DNA of 52,060 bases from Chloroflexota bacterium (GTDB lineage Bacteria; Chloroflexota; Ktedonobacteria; Ktedonobacterales; JACDGC01): positions 1 through 52,060 of the forward strand of contig JAJYBV010000010.1 in NCBI GenBank assembly GCA_021778805.1, in the 5' to 3' direction. A program made the position numbers and the translations under genes. Of the stretch, positions 27,733 to 36,925 are shown in pieces (the stretch's first letter is position 1; each line of letters begins with the position of its first letter). The notes under the pieces are model-generated. The model ran no database searches, was not told the DNA's origin, and saw only the letters and a program-made list of their open reading frames with translations.

Positions 27733-29175
27733 TTAATCTGCAAGCAATGTTGCAATAACCACATCTAAGCCAACAGCGTGCGAAGCTTTCACTAACACCA
27801 CATCACCCGGGCGCAAAGCATCGCGCAGCGCTTCAGCGGCGTTTTGCGGATTTTCTTCAGTATAAACTTCGCAGCCCAAAATACTCCGCGCGCCTTCCGC
27901 AAAATTATCTCGCTCATTGCCGGTCAGCCACAATTTGCCGCACACCTGCGCCGCAATCTTGCCGAGCTGCACATGCTCTTCTGCGCTGCGCGGTCCAAGT
28001 TCCCGCATATCACCCAGCAGCGCCAAGCGTCTTCCGCCTTCGGGCAGCGGCCATTCCTCCAGCAGCTTCAGCGCGGCGCGCATGCTTTCCGGAGAAGCGT
28101 TATAGGTGTCGTCGATAATCTGTGATGCGTTTACGCCCTGGCGCAAGCGAATACGCTGCGGAACTTCGGTTTCCGCCAGCAATTCCGCGGCTTCGCGCAA
28201 AGTCATACCATCATAAATACACACGCTCAGCGCGGCGAGCGCGGTAGTTACCAAATGCTTGCCGATAAGTTTTGTTTTTACTTGCTGCCTTTGATTTTGA
28301 TAGATTGCAGTAAACGCCAAGCCATTTAATCCGTTGCCGGTAATATCAACTGCGCGCACTTCAGCGTCTTCATGCGAACCAAACAGCGCCGTATGGCATG
28401 GAGCATAGGGCAGCATGCCGCGAGTTAGTGGATCGTCACTGTTAATAAAGGCGACACCATCGGATGGCAGCGTTTCAATCATCCCGCGTTCCGTGGCAAT
28501 CAGCTCATCCATACTGGGAAAATATTCCAAGTGTGTAGCGCTTACCGAGGTAACAATACCCCAGCGCTGACGCGCCAAATGCGCCAGCTGGGTAACTTCA
28601 CCCGGGCGATCCATACCCATTTCCAGCACAACCCGCTTATGGTACGGCCGCAGACCAAGTAAAGTAAGGGCTACACCGCGTTGATCATTCCAATTTGCAG
28701 GAGTTTTCAATACTGTTTCAGCGCCGTAGCGATGCTGCAATGCAGCCGCAATAGTTTCTTTTGTTGTTGTTTTACCAACTCCACCACCCACACCAATCAC
28801 CAGCGAATAAGATTTTTCGCGCTGCGCCATAGCCAACTGCACAAGCGCAGCGTCGGTATCCTTCACAATAATTGCGCCGCGGCCATCAGGCACTTCTATC
28901 GGCCATTCATGCGCAATAACATAACTCGCGCCGCGTTCATACGACTGCTGTATAAAATCATGCCCATTCCTGTTCCCGGTAAGCGCAACAAAAATATCAC
29001 CCTGTTCTAAAATTCGGGTATCATTGCAAATGCGTTCGCCGATGCTCTCCGGAGATCCGACAGTAAACCGAAGCAGATTTTCCAGTGTAACAGCAGCTTC
29101 TCCCAAGCTTAGCTGCATGCCTGCCGGCGCTTGCCATGGTGGAGCAGAAGCAGGGAAATGGGTTTCATTTGCCAT
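27733..29175 (-). CDS. murF: UDP-N-acetylmuramoyl-tripeptide--D-alanyl-D-alanine ligase MurF
   Basis: Adds D-Ala-D-Ala to the peptidoglycan precursor in the cytoplasm. NDTRILEQGDIFVALTG is the N-terminal UDP-substrate domain, VGGGVGKTTTKETIAAAL the ATP loop (variant of the usual TGSxGKTT), LEMGMDRPGE and SATHLEYF follow, and IDDTYNASPESMRAAL and LLGDMRELGPRSAEEH are the C-terminal domain signatures. All are intact. The track begins at a TTG (29196); ATG 29175 (MANETHFP) is the likelier start, giving 480 aa, though no strong ribosome site precedes either. Other mur genes are absent here. It is first in a run with the response regulator. Confidence 0.93.
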   Translation of the reverse strand: MANETHFPASAPPWQAPAGMQLSLGEAAVTLENLLRFTVGSPESIGERICNDTRILEQGDIFVALTGNRNGHDFIQQSYERGASYVIAHEWPIEVPDGRGAIIVKDTDAALVQLAMAQREKSYSLVIGVGGGVGKTTTKETIAAALQHRYGAETVLKTPANWNDQRGVALTLLGLRPYHKRVVLEMGMDRPGEVTQLAHLARQRWGIVTSVSATHLEYFPSMDELIATERGMIETLPSDGVAFINSDDPLTRGMLPYAPCHTALFGSHEDAEVRAVDITGNGLNGLAFTAIYQNQRQQVKTKLIGKHLVTTALAALSVCIYDGMTLREAAELLAETEVPQRIRLRQGVNASQIIDDTYNASPESMRAALKLLEEWPLPEGGRRLALLGDMRELGPRSAEEHVQLGKIAAQVCGKLWLTGNERDNFAEGARSILGCEVYTEENPQNAAEALRDALRPGDVVLVKASHAVGLDVVIATLLAD

Positions 29176-29418
29176 AAATAATATCAATCTTTCCAAGAAA
29201 ATAGCGCGAGATGGATTTGGTTGTTTTCTTTTAGTTATATCATATTCCTGCTATACAGCGAAGAAGCGATGTAACTCTTCAAAAAGGCGCAGCAAGGAAT
29301 GGCTTTCCAACGAGGCATAATCCGGTAAATCTTAAAGTTTGGGGAGAAAAATAAATGCAACAAAGAAAGCAGGAAATAATTCACTGCCTTCTCTGCTGCC
29401 TAACAGAAAAGAGATAAA

Positions 29419-32235
29419 TTATTTATCTTTTTCCGCGGTTTTTTGATTAGCTACAATGGTAGCTTGGGCTGCCGAAAGCCGGGCTACCGGCACACGGAAC
29501 GGCGAACAGCTAACATAATTCAGGCCGGTTGTTTCAAAGAACATAATTGAATCGGGATCACCGCCATGTTCTCCGCACACGCCTAATTCCAGATCGCTTT
29601 TAACGGCGCGGCCCTGTTTGCACGCTAAATCAACCAAATAGCCAACGCCTTCGCGATCGATTGATTGGAATGGGTTGGTTTTGAAGATTTTCACCGTTTC
29701 AGGTTTACCGTTGGCGTCTAAAACATTGCCGCCGTGGGCGTCTAATTTAGGCAAGCCATCTACATAGCGCAGCAAAAACTTACCTTCGGCGTCATCACGG
29801 CTGAAGCCAAACGTTGTTTGAGTCAGGTCATTGGTGCCAAAGCTGAAAAACTCCGCAACTTCGGCGATTTGGCCGGCGGTAATGGCAGCGCGCGGCAGCT
29901 CTATCATCGTGCCGAACTTATATTCAATTGTTTTACCGCTGCTGGCGACAACCGCATCTGCTGCGTTTTGCAACTGACGTTTTACTTCGGCAAGCTCATT
30001 GACATGGCCAACCAAAGGAATCATAATTTTGGGTTTGGCGTGAATGCCTTCCGCTTCAACCGCAATAGCTGCTTGCAGAATAGCATTCGTTTGCATCACA
30101 TTAATTTCCGGGAAGGTTAAGCCCAACCGGCAGCCTCGCAGCCCAAGCATAGGATTCATTTCGCGCATATGCTCTACCGCGGCAAGCATATGTTTCTTTG
30201 CCGGCAATTCAGGATTATTCTTGTCGGTATCTTCCATACGGGTAATTTCAACAAGCAATTCCTCATATTTCGGTAAAAATTCATGCAGCGGCGGATCCAG
30301 CAGACGAATAACAACGGGGAACGCCTCGCCGGTTTTTGGATTGCGCATTGCCTTAAATAAACCAATAAAATCTTCCCGCTGGAACGGCAGCAACTCATCG
30401 AGAGCTTTTTGGCGCTCTTCAACAGTATCGGAAAGAATCATTTTCTGCACAATCGGCAATCTTGCGGGATCGAAGAACATATGCTCAGTGCGGCACAAGC
30501 CGATACCTTGCGCGCCAAAAAACGCAGCTTTTTCCGCGTCATGGGGATTATCGGCGTTCGCCCAAACCTGCATTCTGCGAATATCATCTGCCCACGACAG
30601 AATAACCTGCAAATCAGCTTGATCTTCGTAATTGGCGTCTTTTACGGAAATAATGCCTTTAAATACTTCACCGGTTGTTCCATCGATAGAAATATCATCA
30701 TATTCCCGTAACACTTCACCGGTTGCAATAACGGTAAGTGTTTTGGCCTCTTCATCTACACGAATAGCCTCACACCCGGCAACGCACGGCAGACCAAAAC
30801 CGCGGGCAACTACTGCAGCGTGGCTGGTTGCGCCGCCGCGCGCTGTTAAAATACCGGTGGAAGTAAGCATGCCATGCACGTCATCCGGTGATGTTTCCGG
30901 ACGCACCAGCACTACTTTTTGGGTTTTGCCGACCTCAGCGGCGGTATCAGCGTCAAAAATAGCTTTACCATAAGATGCGCCTGGGGACGCATTCAAACCT
31001 TTAGCCAAATAGCGGCCATCCGTAACAGCCTGCTTTTTAGCGGCGGGATCAAACTGCGGCATCAGCAATTGGATAACATGGTTCGGCTCTACACGCATTA
31101 CAGCTTCTTCTTTTGTGATCAAGCCTTCTTGCGCCATATCGACCGCAATTTTTACAGCGGCAGCTGCGGTGCGTTTGCCCGAACGGGTTTGCAGCATAAA
31201 CAGCCGGCCTTTTTCAACAGTAAACTCAAGGTCTTGCATATCGCGATAATGTGTTTCCATGCGGCGAGCAATTTGCACAAATTGTTCGTACACTTGGGGC
31301 ATTTCTTTTTTCAGGCTTTCGATTTTCAGCGGTGTACGAATACCCGCAACCACATCTTCGCCTTGCGCATTCGGCAGATATTCCGCATAAATTTCTTTAT
31401 CGCCGATATTGGGGTCTCTTGTAAACGCAACCCCGGTGCCGGAATCCCAGCCCATATTGCCGAAAACCATCGATTGCACGTTTACGGCAGTTCCAAGATC
31501 GTGAGGGATTTTTTGCGCATTGCGATAAGCAATGGCGCGGTCATTATTCCACGAAGAAAATACCGCTTCGATAGCTTTTTGCAGCTGTTCCTGCGGTTCA
31601 GACGGGAAAACAACACCCGAAGCTTTTTGAGATATTTTCTTAAAGGTACCGACCAGTTCTTTAAGGGTATCAGCGGAAAGTTCGGCGTCGGTTTTCACAT
31701 GTGCTTTTTCGCGTGCTTTATCCAATTGTTCCTCAAACAATTTTGGGTCAACATCCAGCACAATTTTAGAAAACATCTGTACAAAGCGCCGATATGCGTC
31801 ATAGGCAAACCGTTCATCGCCGGACTGAGCAATTAACCCCTGAACGCTTTCATCATTCAAGCCAAGGTTCAGAACGGTATCCATCATACCCGGCATAGAA
31901 AACTTTGCGCCGGAACGAACAGAGACAAGAAGTGGATTTTCTTTATCTCCTAATTTTTTATTCATTTGTTCTTCAACAATATGCAATGCAGCCAGTGTTT
32001 GCTGCCACATGCCTTTGGGAAACGATTTGCCATCGCGATAATATTCATTGCAAGCTTCAGTGGTGATAGTGAAGCCCATAGGAACAGGAAGGCCGGCGTT
32101 AGTCATTTCTGCTACTCCCGAGCCTTTACCGCCCAGCAAATCACGCATTTTAGCGTTACCTTCCGTAAACAGATACACCCATTTGCGCGGTGATTTTTTT
32201 ACGGCGTCTTCTAGACTGATTACAGCTTTTGCCAC
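29419..32235 (-). CDS. ppdK: Pyruvate, phosphate dikinase
   Basis: Interconverts pyruvate + ATP + Pi with PEP + AMP + PPi. Residues 1-350 form the nucleotide-binding domain (LLGGKGSGVAEMTNAGLPVP, SVRSGAKFSMPGMMDTVLNLG). The phosphohistidine domain carries GGATSHAAVVARGFGLPCVAG (about 455). The C-terminal barrel has GIGLCRTEHMFF, RLLDPPLHEFLP, FFSFGTNDLTQTTFGFSRDD and the catalytic Cys in LGVCGEHGGDP. 938 aa is a little over the usual 880. GTG 32235 with AAAGGAG nine bases upstream. With the phosphofructokinase at 37 kb it implies reversible glycolysis, though the genes are not linked. Confidence 0.98.
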   Translation of the reverse strand: MAKAVISLEDAVKKSPRKWVYLFTEGNAKMRDLLGGKGSGVAEMTNAGLPVPMGFTITTEACNEYYRDGKSFPKGMWQQTLAALHIVEEQMNKKLGDKENPLLVSVRSGAKFSMPGMMDTVLNLGLNDESVQGLIAQSGDERFAYDAYRRFVQMFSKIVLDVDPKLFEEQLDKAREKAHVKTDAELSADTLKELVGTFKKISQKASGVVFPSEPQEQLQKAIEAVFSSWNNDRAIAYRNAQKIPHDLGTAVNVQSMVFGNMGWDSGTGVAFTRDPNIGDKEIYAEYLPNAQGEDVVAGIRTPLKIESLKKEMPQVYEQFVQIARRMETHYRDMQDLEFTVEKGRLFMLQTRSGKRTAAAAVKIAVDMAQEGLITKEEAVMRVEPNHVIQLLMPQFDPAAKKQAVTDGRYLAKGLNASPGASYGKAIFDADTAAEVGKTQKVVLVRPETSPDDVHGMLTSTGILTARGGATSHAAVVARGFGLPCVAGCEAIRVDEEAKTLTVIATGEVLREYDDISIDGTTGEVFKGIISVKDANYEDQADLQVILSWADDIRRMQVWANADNPHDAEKAAFFGAQGIGLCRTEHMFFDPARLPIVQKMILSDTVEERQKALDELLPFQREDFIGLFKAMRNPKTGEAFPVVIRLLDPPLHEFLPKYEELLVEITRMEDTDKNNPELPAKKHMLAAVEHMREMNPMLGLRGCRLGLTFPEINVMQTNAILQAAIAVEAEGIHAKPKIMIPLVGHVNELAEVKRQLQNAADAVVASSGKTIEYKFGTMIELPRAAITAGQIAEVAEFFSFGTNDLTQTTFGFSRDDAEGKFLLRYVDGLPKLDAHGGNVLDANGKPETVKIFKTNPFQSIDREGVGYLVDLACKQGRAVKSDLELGVCGEHGGDPDSIMFFETTGLNYVSCSPFRVPVARLSAAQATIVANQKTAEKDK

Positions 32236-32577
32236 AGTCTTTTTCTCCTTTTACCAACCCGCAATCTATACAAGATTGCCTCAATTGGTACGAAAACCAG
32301 GCAGGATGCGATATCAGAATCGGCTGCGGCGCCCCATACGTCATTGTATCTGTTATCTGCCGCGTCCTCACAAGGTAGTGTAGCCAGAGACATAGTATCA
32401 CGATTTGGGCAGTATGCGAAAGGGGTAAACCGCCCAAAAAGTATCAAATTTATCAAAATACTTCAAACCTGCCAAATTCACCGGCTTTATTGCCGGGACA
32501 TCTGTCTTTCAAACGCACCCAAAACAAGTACTGTATAGTTCATTTTATTTTAAAGAAACGCCGCACGGCACACAAAC

Positions 32578-32720
32578 CCGGGGATTCGTAAGGGGCGGTA
32601 GCCCCATGCGCGGGGCTTGGGGTGTCCCCAAAATTTATATTTTATACAATATCCCCAGAGCAATATTGGCTGCCGGTCAGTAAAGGCCACCGCAAGGGCG
32701 CGTCCCTACTGGCCTATGCC
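32578..32720 (+). repeat. Dispersed repeat, copy E (degenerate); rest of the ppdK-EEP gap
   Basis: A partial, diverged copy: GGGGATTCGTAAGGGGCGGT, CGCGGGGCTTGGGGTGTCCCC, GCAATATTGGCTGCCGG and a broken CACCGCAAGGGCGCGTCCC hairpin. Within the larger gap 32236-32902 I see no gene. The ppdK promoter must lie in 32240-32400, but no clear hexamers were found. Confidence 0.7.
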
Positions 32721-32902
32721 TCGCAGCAATCTGTGCGTTCTGTATATCTTGCCGATATTCTCTCAGTAGGTATCATTAAAATAAAAGTGGCTATTGATCC
32801 CTTTCAATCGTTTCAATTTCTGTATCAATCTTCCGGTTGTATGCCATAAGCAAACATTTCCGGCGCACCTATTTCATTTTACCGAAAAGACAAGCAATTG
32901 CT

Positions 32903-33925
32903 ATGACACAAAAATCAGCGTTTACCGTAATGACTTATAATATTTTATTCGGCGGACAAAATCGTATTTCAAACATCGAAACTGTTATTCGGTCAGTCAA
33001 TCCAGATATTTTGGGCGTACAAGAAGCAAATGATCCGCAACAGCTAGCCGGCCTTGCCGATCGTCTGGGAATGAATTATCAAATCGGACTTGTAAAGTCT
33101 GGGTTTCATTTGGCAATTTTAACTAAATTCCCCATAGTGTCATTCCAATTATTTGAAAACTCCATTTTCCAAAAGGGACTTATTGAAGCAGTTTTAGATA
33201 TACCCGGTGAAGAACAATATTGGCATATCTATGTCGGCCATTTAACGGCAAACTTTTTCCAGGGATACGCCGCTGAAAAACATCGCGAACGCGAAGTAAA
33301 AGAATACATCGCTATAATGGGATCTGCGCGAAAACAAAAGCGGCCGCATCTGCTGCTGGGCGACTTTAATGCGCTGGCTCCGGGTGAAATGTTTCGCGTC
33401 AACAAATTAATACAGGCAGTGACACAATTTGACCAAGAACGTAAATTGGCAAATGAAAAAGCGCAGGGATTGCCGCATTTAAATTATATTATTCCCCCTG
33501 CGCTAAGACCTTTTGCGCCTCTGATTCGCGGCATAGCAAACACAAAACCTTTGGCGGCGGCAATGAATACAGCGGTTAACTCACTGATACCACGCAAAGC
33601 TTCGCGCGCACTGCTCGATACTGATTATATCGATTGCCTGGCCATGTATTACGGTCCGAAAGATGTGCCGCCAACCTGCCCGAATCCCCAGCCAGCCGGA
33701 CGTATAGATTATATATGGGCGGATATTCGCGCCGCGCTTCGTGTAAAGCAGTGCAAAGTAATTAATTCGGATGATATACCGGAAGCGCGCACCGCGTCCG
33801 ATCACCTTCCGGTTGTGGCGATATTAGCCGGTAAAGCGGCGGCAATAAAATACACGGAATTAGCCGATTCGGCAATTGAAAAGTCATTGGGCGTGGATAC
33901 ACCCACGCAAAGCGCGCATCCCTAA
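32903..33925 (+). CDS. Endonuclease/exonuclease/phosphatase-family hydrolase
   Basis: Mg-dependent phosphodiesterase fold shared by DNase I, exonuclease III and lipid phosphatases. Motifs in order are VMTYNILFGG, ILGVQEAND (Glu), HIYVGHLTA (His), LLLGDFNALA (Asp/Asn), RIDYIWADI and TASDHLPVVAIL (catalytic Asp-His). There is no signal peptide, so it is probably cytoplasmic. The track ORF starts at 32837; ATG 32903 (MTQKSAFTVMTYNIL) places the first motif at the usual distance, giving 340 aa, although the ribosome site is weak. The substrate, DNA or small phosphate ester, is undetermined. Confidence 0.85.
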   Translation: MTQKSAFTVMTYNILFGGQNRISNIETVIRSVNPDILGVQEANDPQQLAGLADRLGMNYQIGLVKSGFHLAILTKFPIVSFQLFENSIFQKGLIEAVLDIPGEEQYWHIYVGHLTANFFQGYAAEKHREREVKEYIAIMGSARKQKRPHLLLGDFNALAPGEMFRVNKLIQAVTQFDQERKLANEKAQGLPHLNYIIPPALRPFAPLIRGIANTKPLAAAMNTAVNSLIPRKASRALLDTDYIDCLAMYYGPKDVPPTCPNPQPAGRIDYIWADIRAALRVKQCKVINSDDIPEARTASDHLPVVAILAGKAAAIKYTELADSAIEKSLGVDTPTQSAHP

Positions 33926-33941
33926 GCAAAATGGCGCCGCG

Positions 33942-34535
33942 CTATTTTGCATGCGCCGGAACGCGGGCCTCAACTTTGGGGGATTTTATCGCAGAATACT
34001 CCGGCATGGCGCTTTGCGCGGATTGCATTTCGGCGTTGCGTCGATGAGAGTAATTCAGCCATTCTGTGTACAGCCAAAGAAAATTCTGCAAATCTTCTCC
34101 CGACAAAATTGTTTTGCCGACAGATTGCGTTTGCCGCATGGCGCTCCATGTTTGACTGATAGTTTCACCCATTAAAAAGAATATTTCATCAGCTGAAGCA
34201 ACTTTACGTTTCGCCATCGATCCGGTTAAACTTAAGAAAAAACAAAGCTCACGCAGCGCTTTTTCTCGTTCTGCATAAGATATGTTTGCAGGTAACGCTC
34301 CAGAAACCGAACCGTTTTGGGCATAATCCGGCATACTGCGCTTAGAATAAGTCGAAAATCGAATAATATTGATAGATTCCTGCATTTGAGGATCGCGCAA
34401 TCGTTGCGCTAACTGCAAAGCTGCAATAGTTTGCTGTGAGTACTTCACCCTCATTAATTCTCTCATTAAATATATAATTCCAGCAGCCGCCACGATAAAA
34501 CCTATAATAAGAGTATTGCTAACAGCGGGATTCAT
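33942..34535 (-). CDS. Small membrane-anchored protein, function unknown
   Basis: No family recognised. After ATG 34535 (GAGAGG eight bases upstream) comes one N-terminal helix (NTLIIGFIVAAAGIIYLMREL), then about 165 polar, mostly helical residues with KALRELCFFLSLTGSMAKRKV. Residues before MNPAVSN in the track ORF are unlikely to be translated. 197 aa. It is convergent with the endonuclease/phosphatase gene, with a 16-nt gap. No catalytic motif was seen. Confidence 0.65.
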   Translation of the reverse strand: MNPAVSNTLIIGFIVAAAGIIYLMRELMRVKYSQQTIAALQLAQRLRDPQMQESINIIRFSTYSKRSMPDYAQNGSVSGALPANISYAEREKALRELCFFLSLTGSMAKRKVASADEIFFLMGETISQTWSAMRQTQSVGKTILSGEDLQNFLWLYTEWLNYSHRRNAEMQSAQSAMPEYSAIKSPKVEARVPAHAK

Positions 34536-34794
34536 GGTATAGACCTCTCTGTCGCGATAAAATGTTGGGCAATTTGCCATATCCACCTATATTATTTACT
34601 ATCAATTCACCGATTGCTTGGGAAAAAAGCTCGGGATGCCCCACGCCCAATGCTTTGCGCGGCAGGTTTTACCCATTGCGCAACCCGTATTCAGATGCTA
34701 GCGAAAGCCCAAAAAATAGATAAAACGGGGAAATTTCGTCTTTAGTATATATTAAATATCGGTTTCGGTCAAAGGAATATGAATATTGGTGGTA

Positions 34795-34843
34795 ACAAGC
34801 GCCGCCGCAATCCGAATTTCATCGTTGCGGCGGCTGGTTCTTG
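34795..34843. other. Strong GC hairpin downstream of recA
   Basis: GCCGCCGCAA (34801-34810) and TTGCGGCGGC (34825-34834) are perfect complements, flanked by outer ACAAG/CTTGT. It sits 30 nt after the recA stop codon and may stabilise or end the recA transcript, but no T-run follows on either strand. The remainder of 34536-34872 shows nothing else. Confidence 0.55.
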
Positions 34844-34872
34844 TGCATATTAAAGCAATGCTGCCCAGCAAA

Positions 34873-35952
34873 TTATTCTGCTGCTTCGGCGTCTTCAAAT
34901 TCATCGGCGTCTTCAACCGCCGAGCCTTTCATTTCACCGGGAGCCGCAATAGAGCGAATTTGCCGTTCGATATCCAATGTTAATTCCGGGTTATGTCGCA
35001 AATAATCCTTAGCGTTTTCGCGCCCCTGCCCTAGCCGGTTCTCTCCCATCGTAAACCATGCGCCGCTTTTCTTAACCAAACCCATGCTTAACCCAATATC
35101 CAGCAAATCGCCCTCGCGGGAAATACCTTCATTAAACATAATGTCAAATTCGGCGATGCGGAACGGCGCGGCAACTTTATTTTTTACCACCTTCACTTTC
35201 ACTCTATTTCCAACAATATCCGTGCCCTGTTTAATAGAATCTGTCCGGCGAATATCAAGTCTAACAGATGAATAAAATTTCAGTGCGCGGCCGCCTGGTG
35301 TTGTTTCAGGATTACCAAACATAACCCCTACTTTTTCGCGCAATTGGTTTGTAAAAATTACCGCAGTTTGGGTGTTATTAATTGCGCCGGTCAATTTACG
35401 CAACGCCTGGCTCATTAACCGCGCCTGCAAGCCAACATGAGCGTCTCCCATTTCGCCTTCCAATTCTGCCCTGGGAACCAGCGCCGCAACCGAATCGATA
35501 ACTATCACGTCTACCGCGCCGCTGCGAACCAGCATTTCGGCAATTTCCAGACCTTGTTCACCGGTATCCGGCTGAGAGATGTATAGATTATTGATAACCA
35601 CACCGCACCGCTCTGCGTATGCGGGGTCTAAAGCGTGCTCTGCATCGATATATGCCGCCACACCGCCGGCTGCTTGCGCGTTAGCGATAACATGCTGGCA
35701 AACTGTCGTTTTGCCGCTGGATTCCGGTCCATAAATTTCAGTAATGCGCCCCTTGGGAATGCCGCCGACACCTAAAGCAATATCCAACGAGATTGACCCA
35801 GTGGGTATTACTCCTTTTTCAGCCATCATTTTGATATCGCCAAGTTTCATAATTGCGCCTTTACCATAGCGTCTTTCGATTTGCCCCATGGTAGTATCTA
35901 AAGCGCGTTCTTTTTCAGTTCCCGTGTCTTTTGCTGCTTTATCTGCTGGCAT
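34873..35952 (-). CDS. recA: Recombinase RecA
   Basis: Forms ATP-dependent filaments on single-stranded DNA for strand exchange and SOS induction. Walker [10 protein letters not shown] (about 75-83), Walker [25 protein letters not shown]-binding loop L1 [21 protein letters not shown]2 region [27 protein letters not shown] and the acidic C-terminal tail ([14 protein letters not shown]) are all present. 359 aa. Start ATG 35952 follows AAGGAGCTACTTACAAT. It is monocistronic. Upstream lies a long perfect hairpin over the likely promoter. Confidence 0.98.
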   Translation of the reverse strand: MPADKAAKDTGTEKERALDTTMGQIERRYGKGAIMKLGDIKMMAEKGVIPTGSISLDIALGVGGIPKGRITEIYGPESSGKTTVCQHVIANAQAAGGVAAYIDAEHALDPAYAERCGVVINNLYISQPDTGEQGLEIAEMLVRSGAVDVIVIDSVAALVPRAELEGEMGDAHVGLQARLMSQALRKLTGAINNTQTAVIFTNQLREKVGVMFGNPETTPGGRALKFYSSVRLDIRRTDSIKQGTDIVGNRVKVKVVKNKVAAPFRIAEFDIMFNEGISREGDLLDIGLSMGLVKKSGAWFTMGENRLGQGRENAKDYLRHNPELTLDIERQIRSIAAPGEMKGSAVEDADEFEDAEAAE

Positions 35953-35990
35953 ATTGTAAGTAGCTCCTTAAAAATCGATTACTCTGCTTT

Positions 35991-36048
35991 CAATAGGTAT
36001 CATATAATATCTATCTGAAAATCATAACTGGTGATTTTCAGGCTATTG
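35991..36048 (-). promoter_or_regulatory. recA upstream dyad, possible promoter/operator
   Basis: CTGAAAATCA (36015-36024) and TGATTTTCAG (36032-36041) form a 10-bp perfect inverted repeat with a 7-base centre. It is enclosed by CAATAG (35991-35996) and CTATTG further out. On the minus strand TATGAT lies 17 bases downstream of TTATGA, a plausible -10/-35 pair, so the dyad overlaps the -35. A further GAACAATTGTAC at 36102-36113 is one base off the GAAC-N4-GTTC SOS box. Confidence 0.45.
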
Positions 36049-36209
36049 ATGTACTCCGCACAAACTGACTTTTCAATAGCACAAATGGCGCCTTTCTTTC
36101 AGAACAATTGTACCACATTCAAATCAAAAGATCCACTCCACAGTATCTTAGTTACTACCCCACAAAAGAAGCAGGCTACCGCCCATTATGTATTCCCGGC
36201 TTCCTACAC

Positions 36210-36530
36210 CTCGCGGTACACATGGGTAGAGGTGGGGACAAGCCACATGTTTCATCGTGTGGTGTTCGTTTTATAGCTGCCTGGCTACCTACACCGTGCG
36301 GTACACAAGCGCCGCAACATAATATTTGTTTTAAAATAACCACCTCGCAGTACACATTGAGGCCATGCAATCCGGTAGGGGCGACCCTTGCGGTCGCCCT
36401 TGCTGCCAAGCAATCAATACTGCTTTAGGAATATTGTTTAAAAATTTAAATTTTTTGGGAGGCACCCCAATCCCCGCGCAAGGGGCTGCCGACCTTACGT
36501 AACCCTGATTTTATAGCTGCGCGGCCACCA
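36210..36530 (-). repeat. Dispersed repeat, copy F; rest of the recA-pfkA gap
   Basis: Reverse-oriented modules: GGTAGAGGTGGGGACAAGCC, CATCGTGTGGTGTTCG, CCGGTAGGGGCGACCCTTGCGGTCGCCC, GGAGGCACCCCAATCCCCGCGCAAGGGGCTGCCG and a truncated CTTACGTAACCCTGATT end. From 36540 to 36840 nothing else is recognisable. Confidence 0.8.
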
Positions 36531-36847
36531 ATATGTCCCTAAGAATATTTTTTTAATAAATATTTTTGTGGACAGACGGCGCAATATTGCTCTTGGCTTT
36601 ACCCTCTGAGTAGTTACCCTATCTGATATAGTGGAAGTAGAATAATTTTTGTAACAGCCGCCAAAGCAGTTACGCTGTTGGCCGGTAAAATAATCCAAAG
36701 ATATGGTAAAACTCATAGTTCCGGTTAATCAGTGAACGCAAGAAATACATAACATTGGCAAAACAGCAGCCAAACCATCCGGGAATACACATGTGCGATT
36801 GTATAATGTTGCAGCAAACGGATGGTTATTGATATTTCACAAAGAAA

Positions 36848-36913
36848 GAAGGACTCGCCAAATGGCGGGCAGGTATTGCCCCTCCACAATCCACAAGGAA
36901 TGGGGGAGTCTTC
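36848..36913 (+). promoter_or_regulatory. Structured 5' leader before the phosphofructokinase gene
   Basis: GAAGGACTC (36848-36856) pairs with GAGTCTTC (36906-36913), enclosing a GGGCA/TGCCC hairpin (GGGCAGGTATTGCCC) and a CTCC/GGAG arm, a three-way-junction shape. It ends 12 nt before the start codon and buries the only GGGGGAG purine run. It may control translation; the class is unknown. Confidence 0.4.
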
Positions 36914-36925
36914 ATACCTGAATTG

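Noticed and set aside
30919-31836. 305-aa ORF antisense to ppdK
   Set aside because: Wholly inside a highly conserved gene on the other strand; a GC-pattern shadow with no motif or ribosome site.
36495-36716. 73-aa minus ORF in the recA-pfkA gap
   Set aside because: Partly in repeat copy F, no ribosome site, no family look.
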